Source: Welwitschia mirabilis
Lineage: Eukaryota > Gnetophyta > Gnetopsida > Welwitschiales
Length of the DNA stretch: 64,000 bases
Assembly: GCA_051453625.1 (NCBI GenBank)
Contig: JBOZIK010000001.1
Location: 137,742,749 to 137,806,748, forward strand
Direction of reading: 5' to 3'
The translations under genes and the position numbers were made by a program. Positions 34,735-45,761 of this stretch are shown piece by piece; positions within the stretch are counted from its first letter, which is position 1, and each line of letters begins with the position of its first letter. The notes under the pieces are model-generated. The model did not search any database and was not told the DNA's origin. It saw only the letters and a list, made by a program, of their open reading frames with translations.

Positions 34735-34988
34735 TATATGCAGGAAATGATCTTCGATTCTTCCATACAAAAACAAAAACAACAAGACAGAAGATTGAGA
34801 GTCAAGACCTCCGGACTGCTGTAAGGATTTATAAACAGAAACAAAAAGGCAGAAAAAACAGAAATGAAAAAAATCAGAGGGCTTCAGAAAACCAGATGGC
34901 TCGAACTGAATCACCGAAGTCCTAACAGAGCAAGTATATATCAGATGTGCGTTTTTTCATCAACTCATTAATTCATTCAATGCTTACC
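34735..34988 (-). other. 5' leader of the RING gene with a predicted 169-nt intron (34819-34987)
   Basis: On the minus strand GCAGAG^GTAAGCA gives a strong donor at 34988/34987. TTTTTTCTGCC...TTTATAAATCCTTACAG^CAGTCC gives a strong acceptor with polypyrimidine tract at 34819/34818. Removing 34819-34987 leaves an 84-nt leader exon before the start codon and removes the upstream in-frame ATG at 34914. A shorter acceptor at 34922 would give a 66-nt intron and is less likely. The transcription start was not located. Confidence 0.6.
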
Positions 34989-35886
34989 TCTGCAAAGAAT
35001 TTGCTTAATGGATACTTGTTTGCAAGGCCTCTGAAGCGCAGTGCCCACGACCAATCTCGTTTCTTGGGCTGCTAAGCAATGAAGGGGTATCAGGAGGAAG
35101 AAGATAGATAATTCAGATATATTCCTTTGAACGAGTCCAACAACGATATTAAAAGAGAATTGGGTTTACTTAAATATCAAAAATGGCAGAATCAAGGATC
35201 AACCATATGAGGCAAGATCGATTGTCCTTTGTGGGTCACAGAAAGGAAGCCTTAATTGCTTGCTTCGTGAAGACTTGGGCCCATTCTGCATCTGGAACAT
35301 GCTCAGATTCAATGGCGGTTGAAAGAATAACCAAAATCCAGCGCTGCAATCTAATTCCGATGTAATTTTTAATGGAAAGCTTGTCATCCAGTAGTCACCC
35401 GGAATAAGATTCCGTTATGTTGTTTCCAAGATTTTCCTTGGGAATTTTCGCCGATCTGCAAATTGGAAGAAAATTGTTTCCCAGGTAAATCTTCTCAGAT
35501 CCGACCAACAGCAGCAACTATCTGTCCCTTTCTTCTTAGAAAACCTTCAAATTTGGCTGTGAATTAAATTTGGTTTTTTTCATGGACAACTTTCTGTTTT
35601 TTTGGATAAGATCATCCCGTAAATTTGATCAGCTCGGATGCCTATCGCAATTTTCTTTTCTCTTCTCCTTCCTTTTTGTCGTTTTAGGAGATAAAAATTC
35701 ACCAATCAAGTTTTTGAAATTAGAGTAGCTCACTTGGCAGATTTTCCTACAATCAAAGCAATATACTTAAAAAATAATATACTAGGTTTAAAAAATAGCT
35801 TTTAAGGATATTAATTTGGGGAATATGCTATGTATTAACAACTTGATTCCCTACTCTTAATTCATTGGCCTCGTATGTTTCTTAAA

Positions 35887-35950
35887 GATGCTTGGGGCTA
35901 TGTATGAGAGCCATTCGACATGCTTGGGCTAAGCATGAGAGCCATTATGA
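35887..35950 (+). repeat. Short tandem duplication, ~33-bp unit
   Basis: ATGCTTGGGGCTATGTATGAGAGCCATT is followed directly by ATGCTTGGGCTAAGCATGAGAGCCATT: two diverged copies. Confidence 0.75.
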
Positions 35951-36414
35951 ATGAGATCTTTTTGTTGTTGCTTTAGCCCTTCTCACTTCTTGGATTCTTT
36001 CCTCCTATTGTGAGTTCTTATTTGTACATGCATAGAATTATTAGCTAAATCACATAGTTAATTAACACTTCTTAATTATTGTAACAAGGCTTGAGATATG
36101 ACATTATGTAAAGGGACAATGAGATTGACACCTTGATGAAGCCCCACTGAGAAAGAGGGGCACTTATGACAGTTGCTAGTCCTCTATTTTTCTCAACTTT
36201 GAGTGAAAGCACCTTGAAGGAATAGAGTGGACCAACTAAAAGCAAGAGGGATCTTCATTGTTATTTATTTTAGGAGTTGAAGAGATACAACATCATTACA
36301 AGAAGCATGATAAGATGAAGCTTGATTCGAATTAGCTGAAGCAAGGAGGATCTTCCCTAGTATTGGTTTTTTGAGTTAAGAGGTAAGGGATACTAGTTGA
36401 TATCTTTTTTACTT

Positions 36415-36454
36415 CCTTTTTTCTTTTTTCTTTTTTCTTTTTTCCCTCTCTCTT
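36415..36454 (+). repeat. Pyrimidine microsatellite (CTTTTTT)n
   Basis: About four CTTTTTT units followed by CCCTCTCTCTTC. Confidence 0.9.
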
Positions 36455-37832
36455 CAACCAACTTCTTTGCTACTTTAAGCATTTCTTCTATCATTGCCTT
36501 GTTGATCTCTTCCCTTGGGCATTGGAGTGGAATTAAGCTCAAACAAAACCCAAGCCATGTTGAGTGATGCATCAGCTAAATAGTTTAGTCATTGCATGAG
36601 ATGCTAAAATTTTAGAGTTTTTTCGTCTATGTGGACCCTGATCTATAAAGCTAACAAGGAAATAAATTCATATGAACATTTATAAGCATCTAAAGGTTTT
36701 CCTTTGTAGATCCTATTACATCAAGCTTTTAAAAGAATGTAAATTCCAAAATCATAATGAAAATATGAGAAAATGTAGAGCCCTTTATTAAAATCCTAAT
36801 TATAGTACAAGGATAAATTTTGACATTAGTGAGGAATTTATTGTTTGAATAGTTTAGAATTTTTTTGTAATGTCACACATCCAGAGAAAGTATTTGTAAG
36901 GTTTCTCTTGATGGTAATATAGACACTTACGCTAATCAAGTTACTTCTTAAGACAAACAATTGTAATTTAGTGTGAATTTACTTCCCATGAGAAGCCTAT
37001 AGACAAAGTCCTAGAAGATCTGCAAACTTTTCTACTCTAGAATTCATCTTACTCTCATCATCCAAATGTAAAGAAAAACTAGAATATGAATTTCATCCAT
37101 TAGTCTTTTTTCTCCTTTAAAATCTTCCTTAATCATTTTTTTACTAGTAGTCTTTTTTTTAAAGGTTTTATGCATATGTTAGCTTCCTATTAAAACTTTT
37201 CAAGATTTTATAGCCTATGCTCAAAAGGTTTTACAATGTTAAATAATAAATCTATCATCTTATTGCATTAAATAAGTTTTCTAAAACAATTATGCAATTC
37301 AAGAAATCGAAGCATAAGATGAATGGTTTTAATACTAAAATTAATTTTAGTTATCAAAATTACATGTTCCTTATTGTAGAATGATAGACTTTCAAATTTA
37401 ATGAATTTACCTATCTCGAAGAAATTCACATAGTAGAAAAGCAAAATCTTTACTTTCAATTAAAATTCCCTTAATACATTATATAATTACAATTAAAAAG
37501 TAGTCATAGATTGTATATCAACTCTACAATGATGGGTAAATCATGGATACTAGTTTAAATTTATCTTTATATTTTTTTAAATCTAGTAGTTAATTAGTTA
37601 ACAAGAGAATTGTTAAGATTGATTCTTTTGAAGGCATTAAGTTTGGAGACATGGAAAAGATGGTTTTGGAAGTGTTGAGATCGACAAGGGCATTTTTAGT
37701 GCGAGGAGCTGCAGTGCATAGGGGGGCAAATTCAGCTAGGTTTTAAAATGCTCAAAAAGGTTAGTTTCAGTTTTATTCTTATTCTAAAGTTGACTCAAAG
37801 TAGTTTTTAAGGTAGGGCTCTTACCCTTCAAA

Positions 37833-38720
37833 ATGAAAAAGACTCGGTCCTCCAAGGATGAGAAAACCCTCATTTTGGACATAGACAAAAATGCATGTTT
37901 AGAAATAGAGAAGATATTTTAATATAGCTTGATAGGTAAGTTCGCTTCATCAAGCCCTAGGCCTAGACTAGGTCTCATTAGGAAATGGATAGCCACCAAG
38001 TGGATAAGAGTTAATAAAGTGCAAGTCATTACCATACCAGAAGGCTTGGTCGTTTTTCAACCTAATAATGAATAAGATAGAGATGAAGTTATTGCCAGAG
38101 GTCCATGGTTCTTTAGAACAAGAGGACTACCACTAGCTAAATGGACTCCGGGGGTATAAGTAGACCTACATTTTTTTAAGAAATTACCAATTTAGATTCA
38201 AATACATAATTTCCTCTTGAGTTCTGGGACGAGGATCTTCTAAAAAGAATTGCCTCTTAATTCGAAGAACTGTTTGAACTGGATAAAATCAACATTCAAC
38301 AAATCAGATTTGTCTTGGTGAGATTTTGTATGTGAATCAGCCTTAAAGAAACAAAGGAGATCCAATCTATCAAGTTTTGGTCCAAGTGGAGAACATACAA
38401 CCTAAACATAACCTATGAAAACCTCCCAATAACATGTGAGACATGCGGGAAGACTGTACACATGCAAAAGAAATGTATTAGGATAGAAAATAAATGCACA
38501 AATTTTAGGAAAAAAGGCCACAAAAGGTATGAATGCAAGAAGAGACAAATAGAGATTAAGGAAAAGAAGAAAAAAATTTGCTCCTTTTGTGGAAAATCAG
38601 GGCATAGTCAAAGTAATTGCTAGTACAAACAAAAAAAGGAGAAAATGATTAAGAATACAATGACATATCCTAAGAAAAAGAAAGATAACAAAAATAGTGA
38701 GCACAATCCATTCTAGCACC
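37833..38720 (+). pseudogene. LINE C ORF1 (DUF4283-like RNA-binding protein with zinc knuckles)
   Basis: ATG at 37833 opens MKKTRSSKDEKTLILDIDKN. The frame then runs, with a few stops and one frameshift near 38200, through SLIGKFASSSPRPRLGLIRK, VITIPEGLVVFQ and DRDEVIARGPWFFRTRGLPL, the DUF4283 fold typical of plant L1 ORF1, then LEFWDEDLLKRIAS. At the end are three zinc knuckles: CETCGKTVHMQKKC (38435-38476, CX2CX4HX4C), a middle one that has lost its second Cys (38493-38536) and CSFCGKSGHSQSNC (38579-38620, CX2CX4HX4C). The gene product would bind LINE RNA. It precedes ORF2 on the same strand. Non-functional because of internal stops. Confidence 0.85.
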
Positions 38721-38959
38721 TATCGGAAGAGGAGGAAAACTTTCTCTAACTAGAGAAACAAGTAAATAAAGATAAGTTAAACAATATCGAAACCCACAGA
38801 AAAGGTAGGCCTAGCAACAAAGTGCTAAGATTTAGGAAAATAGAAAAAAAATTAATTAATAGTTTCCAAGAAACAATCGAAAATACTTTGAAAAAAGGTC
38901 AAGGGTTGCCTAAAAAGGGTAAAAATAGACCTAATGGAGTGCCTCTCCTAGAACTGTAG

Positions 38960-41500
38960 GGATTCATGATTCCCATATAAATTTAAAAAAAAAAAAAAAA
39001 AAAAAGACTATCAGAAATCTAATTAGTAAGTACAACATAAATTTAATCTATTTGAAGGAGATGAGGATGCTCAACAACATGAGATTAGATAATTTTTTAT
39101 AGCAATAGATGAAACTTACCTCAGCAATGCATGGAAACTCAGGGGGAATCATGACTCTCATGAAAAAGAACGCAAAATTAATCTACAACACTAAATACCA
39201 TCTAACAATCGACCTTAAGGAGGAACATTGGATCATTACAAATGTGTATAACCTATAGAAGAACATAAACAAAGCCTCAATGCTAAAGGAACTACAAAAG
39301 TTTTGAATAAAGCTAAATGAATAGTTGTGAGGGATTTTAATCAATGCCTTCACAGATGGGGGAAAAATAGGGGATGAAAACTGGAATAACAAGGGAGCTA
39401 AGATTCTTAGAGATTTTATTATGTAAGGAGATCTTTTGGATTTCTCAATCATGGGATGTAATTTCACATAGTCCAATAGAAGTACTAGAAGTAAAAAAAC
39501 ATGTCCAAAATAGATAAAATCTTGACTGGAAAAGAAATAACCAAGTTGACTATTAAGGCATGAGGCATAAATAAAATAGCCTCAGATCATAGAATCATCA
39601 AATTCAGAATTGGTATGGTAACACCCCCTAGGTTTTCCTTTAAAATGGAGAGATATTGGCTTATAAGAGAAGAATCCAGGAGGGTAGTTGAAAAGATTTG
39701 GGATAAATACAATGGTACTCTACCACTTACCTTTCTATATAGGGCTTAAACACTTTCAAAACTCATCTTAAGGGATGAAGACTGAAGGATAGTAAAAGGT
39801 TTGAGTTCAAGAAGGAGTTGTAAAGAAAGAGTTATAGGAGATTCAAACAAAGCAAAAACATATAGGAGACTAGGATAGTATCCAGACCAAAGAGTATAGA
39901 TGCCTCCTAGAATTACAAAAAATAAACTTTAATGAAGAGCATTATTAGATAGAGAGGTCCAGAATTAAGTGGCTAAAAGAAGCAAGAAGCATACAAATTC
40001 TTTTTCCAATAACCTAATCAACATAGGATAGATAACGGAATCAAGAAACTTACAATAAAAGAACAAGTAATTAAAGATGAAGACTCCATCACTACAAAAA
40101 TGCAAACCAATCTTAAGAACATGTGGGAATAAAAGGATATCATCCTCAAGTTAATTCAGGTAGATAAGAAAGTTTCTTATGAGAATAATACAAGCTTAAG
40201 TAAGCCAATAGGGAGGGAAGAATGCAAACAACAGTTCAATTAATAAAGAATAATAGAGCCCCTGGTCCAAATAGGTGATCACTAGAATTGTTTAAGGATT
40301 ATTTCTCCCTCATGAGGGACAACCTTCATGATGTTATGCAAGACATCTTCATCAAGAAGTGCATTTTAGTAGAGAGGAACAGGACCTAGGTAGCTCTTCT
40401 CCTAAAGAAACAAGATGCTAACAAACCCAAGGATTACATGCCATTAGGTATTTGCAATGTTCTTTACAGAATCTTCCTAAAAATAATGGTAGATTGTATT
40501 AGCCTCCTGCTTCCCAAGGTGATCTCTAAGAACTAAGTTAACTTCATCTGATCCAAGTACATCTAAGACCAAAACCTTTTAACTTATGAAATCATTTATT
40601 CTATGTAAAAAATAAATTTTCTTTACTTCTTGTTAAACTAGATATAGTAAAATCCTATAATTCTATGATCTAGAAAGCCTTAGGTACTATCTTAAGAAAA
40701 ACCAACTTTAGCTCTGATATCATTAACCTTTGGCTGGACATGCAAGCTTTAATTGTATTTAGTGTAGAGGTTAACAATAATAGATCTAAATTCTTATTAG
40801 TAGGACACGGATTAAGGTAGGGAAATCCTCAATTCCTCTACCTATTTCTGTTCATCTCAAATATTTTTTAAGAAATGCTCAAAAGGAATAGAGTCTTAGG
40901 GATAAAAATAAGAAGCTAAGTGTTTATCAATAATTATTACATAGACAATATAATCATCATAACTCAAGCTTTCTATAAATAGGCGAGAGTCATCAAGAAT
41001 ACTATTAACCTTTTTACTAAGGTGACAAGACTAAAGACTAATTACAATAATTCTATAATACACATCATCAGCAAAAGCATTAGGAGGAGGGATGATATCC
41101 TCAAAATCTTAAACACCAAATTGGGAGATCTATAGGACATCTACCTAGGAATTTCCCTTAGAAACTAATGTAAGCTCCTAACATGGAACTTTATCCTAGA
41201 TAATATTTAAAGGAAATCCAATACTTGGTTAAATAAATTTCACTCTTCAAAAGATGAGTTTATCTTAGCAAATACATTCCTAATTGCTTCTTTCAAATAT
41301 ATATCTTCTGTTATTTCCTCACCCTCAAGTTCATAATAAAAAACATCAATAAGAAACTGAAGGATTTCATTTGTTCTCAAGGCAAGAATAGAAGTCACAT
41401 TCATCTATGTAAATGAGACCTCATTGCTTATCCTAGGGCTGTAGGAGGTTGGGGAATTCATAGATTAGAAGACTGCTTACTTATATGAGTTCATAAAATT
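38960..41500 (+). pseudogene. LINE C ORF2: endonuclease and reverse transcriptase
   Basis: After a lysine run encoded by a poly-A tract (38985-39005), the frames give TIRNLISKYNINLIYLKEMR (endonuclease start), RDFNQCLHRWG (39330, decayed GDFN), and ASDHRIIKF (39582-39590, intact SDH). The RT follows: ELFKDYFSLMRDNLHDVMQD, ALLLKKQDANKPKDYMPLGI, VKLDIVKSYNSM (family LDFEKAYD), GLR-GNPQFLYLFLFIS, and the catalytic box YIDN (40938-40949, for YADD). C-terminal blocks W-NKFHSSKDEFILANTFLI and DLIAYPRAVGGWGIHRL end near 41470. Stops and frameshifts are frequent, but no large deletion is seen in the endonuclease and RT. It is followed without a break by the unusual module at 41.9-43.3 kb. Confidence 0.85.
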
Positions 41501-41907
41501 ATTAAGAAATTACTAATCAAAGGATAGTCTTAGAGTGAACTAATTAATTATAAATACCCATCTTGGACTAAAAATAAAGGGGAGTCCTATATTGGAAGCA
41601 TTTATCAAAATCCAAAAGAGATTTAATCAAGCTAGGAATGACTAATAAGGACATAGCTAAATCAATCTTGATCAAGAAATATGATAAATATGAAGTTAAA
41701 ATAGATTCTAATAGGGGCAAATCCCTGATAAAATCAAGATCTTCTAGTAGCTCAAGAATCATAATAAACTTTTAACAAAAGACCATCCTATCAAATGTGT
41801 CATCCAAGTTTCCTCTACATGCTTAATCTTCTAATTTAATTAAGAAGATATTCACCATTCCTTCATTAGTGAAAGTGAAGTATAGAATTAATGGAATTAA
41901 TGACTAG

Positions 41908-43303
41908 CTATTACATGACTAGATAGGAAACTGTGAAGTGGATAATGGACAAGATTCACCTGACATTTTGGCAGATTTGATGTACTTATAATGATTTAAT
42001 CTTTAATAATATCCTCCTCTCCTTTCTTTCCTATTAATATAGCTAGAAGAATTTGATAATATCACTCACAAATTTGGGTAGAAATTAGGGTCACTCCAAT
42101 GCATGAATCACAAATCCTAGCCTCTTCGATAGCTACCCAGATCTATGGAATAAGGTGTAAGCTTATTTCCTGGAAATCCTACTACACAATCTAAAGAAAA
42201 AGTCAGACTCCAATAGCACCCCATTTTACAAACGATGGAAAGGAGATAGAACCTTCTTTAGAAGAATTTTAGTTGAAGTCACCAAGTAATCTCTAGCTCG
42301 TCTTCTAGAAATTCTTATGGAAGGGAAGAGGATTCCCCTTCATTATAGAGGGTAAAGAAAGGCCTTTCACTTCTTCTTAAGAGGCATCCTAATCTTTCTA
42401 GTGGCCAAATTAGTAGAAAAGTGCTTTTGTCCTCTAAGGCCTCAAGGATAAGTTAGTAAATAGATACTTCATCTAATCGGGCTATTGCTTAAAGCTCTTT
42501 GGTTTACACTTCATCTTCCTTAAGGTCCTAGACCAAGGACATCACATCAACTTATCTTACATTTTCATTCAAATGCTAAGGAGAAAAGATACTTCCTAGC
42601 ATTATGGACTAATAACGGGCCTTTAGAGAGCTGTGAGGGACTCTAGGATGAGAAGGGAGCGTCCCTCCCCCCCCCCCTCCCCCTCCCTCCGCAACCCCCA
42701 TCCCCCAATTCCCCACACTGCAGGGCTTTGGTATAGACCAAATAGCTAAGTGGAAAAAAATAGAAGAACACCAAGGATGATAAAATTAATTAGGAAGAGT
42801 GTAAAAATGAGTTGGGTGCTTCACAATCTCAAAGAAAGGCAACTCCATCCCTAACTCAAGAAACTCATGAACAAGTAGAACCGATTATGCCACCCAATGA
42901 AGATCATATTGTAGAGCAGGAGGAAAAATAGGTCCAACCTAAGAAAGGCCAAGAAAAAACTATTCTTAAGAAGTCAAAAAGCCTTAAGTCTAGTGAGGAG
43001 ACAGAGTTATAGAACCAAATAGATTCCGATATAGAGAGAAAACATCAAATCATACAAGAAGACATTAACATGGAGCAAGCAAGGAAGGAGGTGTTATATG
43101 CCATAATTCAAGGGATAAAAACATGTTCCCTCCTAATTCTTAGCATCACACACAGTGTTTCTCTAAGTACCATCAAATCTAGCTTCTGAAAGAAGGCATT
43201 AAGACTTCACCCTGATAAGAATAAAGTAGGAGCAAAGGAGTTTAAAGAAGTAAACCAGATCTTTGAGGTCCAAGTGGATGAAATGAGTAGGCTTCTAGTA
43301 TAA
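41908..43303 (+). pseudogene. LINE C 3' module ending in a DnaJ-type J-domain, copy 1
   Basis: This part of LINE C after the reverse transcriptase is also found at 53081-54367. It begins LLHD-IGNCEVDNG and continues through decayed sequence and a charged linker. From 42794 a single frame runs 170 codons to TAA at 43301-43303 with three stops. It reads NELGASQSQRKATPSLTQET, EDHIVEQEEK, EQARKEVLYAIIQGIKTCS, then a J-domain-like end: LLILSITHSVSLSTIKSSF, KKALRLHPDKNKVGAKEFKE and VNQIFEV. The HPD motif lies at 43208-43216, preceded by a helix-II-like segment and followed by a helix-III-like segment. J-domains stimulate Hsp70 ATPase through HPD. Whether this is the C-terminus of ORF2 or a third ORF cannot be told from these relics. 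I know of no LINE family described with a J-domain. Confidence 0.65.
42662..42716 (+). repeat. C-rich tract
   Basis: CCCTCCCCCCCCCCCTCCCC and CCCTCCCTCC, then CCCCCATCCCCC. Very unlike the AT-rich surroundings. It is absent from the corresponding place in copy 2 of the module, where GTCCTCCTTCCCTTTCTC is found. The complementary strand could form a G-quadruplex. Confidence 0.85.
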
Positions 43304-43615
43304 GGCCACCATAGTCATTTATTCCCAAGTTGTAGGGGATCTTCATCTACCTTTTACTCTCATGGTTTTACCTCAATTCTTCCTACTTTTATCGTTAATC
43401 GCATCAGGCATAGGGTGGGAACATTTTCACCTCATTTTTGTTGTGTATGCCTTTTGTTTTAATTCCAACATTGCATATGAGTTTACTCTGTGGCCTGGTC
43501 TTGTTATAGTTTTATTTCATTATACTACCCCATAAATGGATTCTTATGCCTTATTATCTATAATTACTACTTTCTAACATATTTTTTTGTTACTGCTATT
43601 TCTTGTGAAAAAAAA
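43304..43615 (+). mobile_element. LINE C 3' UTR and A-tail
   Basis: This runs from the stop codon to an A8 run (43608-43615). It aligns with 54368-54663 of the second copy (TTACTACTTTCTAA-ATA, A-run followed by GATT), so it is the 3' end of the element. Confidence 0.7.
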
Positions 43616-44912
43616 GATTGACACATTTTCACTATATACATAATATACATTGTTAAGGAGAACAAGATAAAAAAACATTTAAAATATCAGTATCACTAAG
43701 ATAGCACTTATTTCTAAGTATTACTAATTATTCTAGCATATTTTTAGCTACATACACATTTTTAAAAAGATGTTAGAATAGAAATGCATAAAATATAACT
43801 TTTTAGCTTTTCATTAATATTAATTATGCAATGCAATGCTTAGCATATATTCATATATGAAATAATATAATGAAAATCAATATTTTCTTTGTAGATAAGA
43901 GTGGAGCTAAGAAAGATGTCTATGACTCCTTTTTAGGAATTACACTAGAGCTTCAAGATTACGGATCTAGTAGAACTCTAGAAAAGAACTATTTCTATCC
44001 CCTTTCCTTGTCAAATGGTTCCCTTTATAGCTGTTCTTTTTCTTTTATATCCCTCTCCTTGGTTTCTTATTATTCTGTTCCTTGCCTTATTTCTCCAGAA
44101 TAACTGTGTTAATTAGGTTATTCATAAATTATAGCTTATCCCTTCTTATCATTTACCCCCATGCCAAGTGACATTTGTAACTATAATCATTATCGATGAT
44201 AATATATATAGTATACTAACCACTAATATATTAAGTATATTTTTAATAATTTATCATTAAAACATGTTAACATATAATAAAAATATAATAGAAATTTTGC
44301 TCATTGCACACCAACAAAAATAACTAAAAATAAAGGTTTTTTGAGGAAAATAAAGTCCATAAAGAAATAACTCAATTAACATGCATCTCAAGTAATCTTT
44401 TATATCAAATAATCAGTTTTCAAATAATATTTCTCTTTTTGTAAAGAGGATTTAAGGCTTATTACTTAGGTAATTTTAGAATTTCTTTTGAAACATTAAA
44501 TTTATACTATTTACTCTTAGCTAATTTTTAGTTTTCTCTCTTGTTAGTGTTGATTTTCATCTTATCATTTTCCTATATAATAGTAAGTCTAATAGCTTCT
44601 AACTATTATTTTGTATCAAAGACTAGTGTTTCATACTCATGGCACATATTCATTTTGGATACTACACTATTTCCTTAATGTCACTAGTTTAACGCTATAA
44701 GTAAGTGGAAATTCTACATGATCTTTTTGATTATCTTTATCCTTTGTTACTTAATCGATTGCATTTGCTTGTCAAGTGTTTCTATTTTTTACTTTAATAC
44801 ATCAAAAGCATTATGCTATAAAGGTTTGGCTATTAATCATTAAGGCTTTAGATGGCCATAGAGACTCCTACCACAAAGAAGCTTGAATGCGTTAATCACT
44901 CTCTTTATAATA
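43616..44912. other. No gene recognised
   Basis: AT-rich sequence. A 77-codon open stretch at 43870-44103 has no domain and low-complexity Ser/Phe/Leu composition. Nothing else is supported. Confidence 0.4.
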
Positions 44913-44927
44913 AGAGCAAGATTATGT

Positions 44928-45172
44928 AAATGATTTCTTACCAGAGCAATAAGGTCATAAACACATGGTCCAAAGTTTAAACCCCAGTAGTGGTGGGCAA
45001 TACAAATGGAATAGATTTTGTAAGCCCAAGTACCACTGGTTATTTGTGTGACACAAAATTACCTACTTATTATTGGTAGGGAATATAAATGAAATAGATT
45101 CCATAAGCCCAAGTGTTACTAGGCATTTTTATGATGCAAAATTACCTATCTACTATCTCTTCAAAAAAAAAA
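44928..45172 (+). mobile_element. tRNA-derived SINE with poly-A tail and imperfect target duplication
   Basis: The head has GAGCAATAAGG (box A-like) and, 25 nt later, AAAGTTTAAACCCC (box B-like, from GGTTCGAACCC). The body is an 84-bp unit repeated twice, and the tail is an A11 run (45163-45173). The flanks AGAGCAAGATTATGT (44913-44927) and AGAGCAGGTTTATAT (45173-45187) agree at 12 of 15 positions, the expected target-site duplication of a LINE-mobilised element. Confidence 0.65.
44990..45160 (+). repeat. Two tandem ~84-bp units in the SINE body
   Basis: 44990-45076 and 45077-45160 share TGGTGGGCAATACAAATGGA/TTGGTAGGGAATATAAATGA, ATAGATT-----TAAGCCCAAGT and GCAAAATTACCTA. The body is therefore dimeric. 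Confidence 0.8.
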
Positions 45173-45187
45173 AGAGCAGGTTTATAT

Positions 45188-45745
45188 ATACATCTAGGGT
45201 TTAATCATACCACCACCCTAGGGAAGGGTTTATAAAACTTTAAGAGTAACACATGGATAGCAACATATATCACATAGATCATGGTATTAAAATTTTAATA
45301 ATTAATATGTCCTTTCAACGACCTTAATTTCTATCCCAATGGATAATAAGAATAGTCCATTAAAAGATTCATTCCTAGCTCTACGATTCCTAAACTAATA
45401 GACTACATCATCTAACATGGTCACAAAGCTTTATGGTATAGCTCACAAGTAGGCTCCATAAGCTTTGATTTTAGGCAAAGATATGTAACTTCAAAATATT
45501 CTCCAAAATAATATAATTTTCTTAAATTTTAAGGTATAAAATTATATATAAGACATAATACATAATGGTCCTTCAATGCTAAAATAAGCATGATTAATGG
45601 CATCAAAATATATGAAATCTATGTCTCAAGAGCTATATATATGTTAAAATATAAGTGAATGTTAAAGTGAATCATAATGCACTAGAACAATAAAGGATAA
45701 AATAATGTTAGGATGATACATGAGATTATACTTACATAAACATTT
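45188..45745. other. Spacer between two SINEs
   Basis: AT-rich, no gene seen. Confidence 0.4.
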
Positions 45746-45761
45746 ACAACTATATTATTCT

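Larger units (their letters stand above)
34989..37600. other. Upstream flank of the RING gene, no gene recognised
   Basis: The part up to about 35.5 kb keeps the moderate GC of the gene and should contain its promoter and first leader exon. I cannot name a certain TATA box. A plus-strand donor-like word TTTCCCAG^GTAAAT near 35480 could belong to a divergent transcript, but no exon is evident. The rest is AT-rich with a short tandem repeat and a pyrimidine microsatellite. Confidence 0.4.

Noticed and set aside
34087-34824. Several open frames antisense to the RING gene
   Set aside because: Shadows of a GC-rich coding region. None has a domain.
34735-34914. 60-residue N-terminal extension of the RING protein
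   Set aside because: Phe-rich, not seen in relatives as far as I know, and inside a predicted 5' UTR intron.
37614-43623. AAGATTGA on both sides of LINE C as a target duplication
   Set aside because: The right-hand AAAGATT is shared with the second LINE copy (AAAGATTAATTC), so it belongs to the element end. The left border is not defined.
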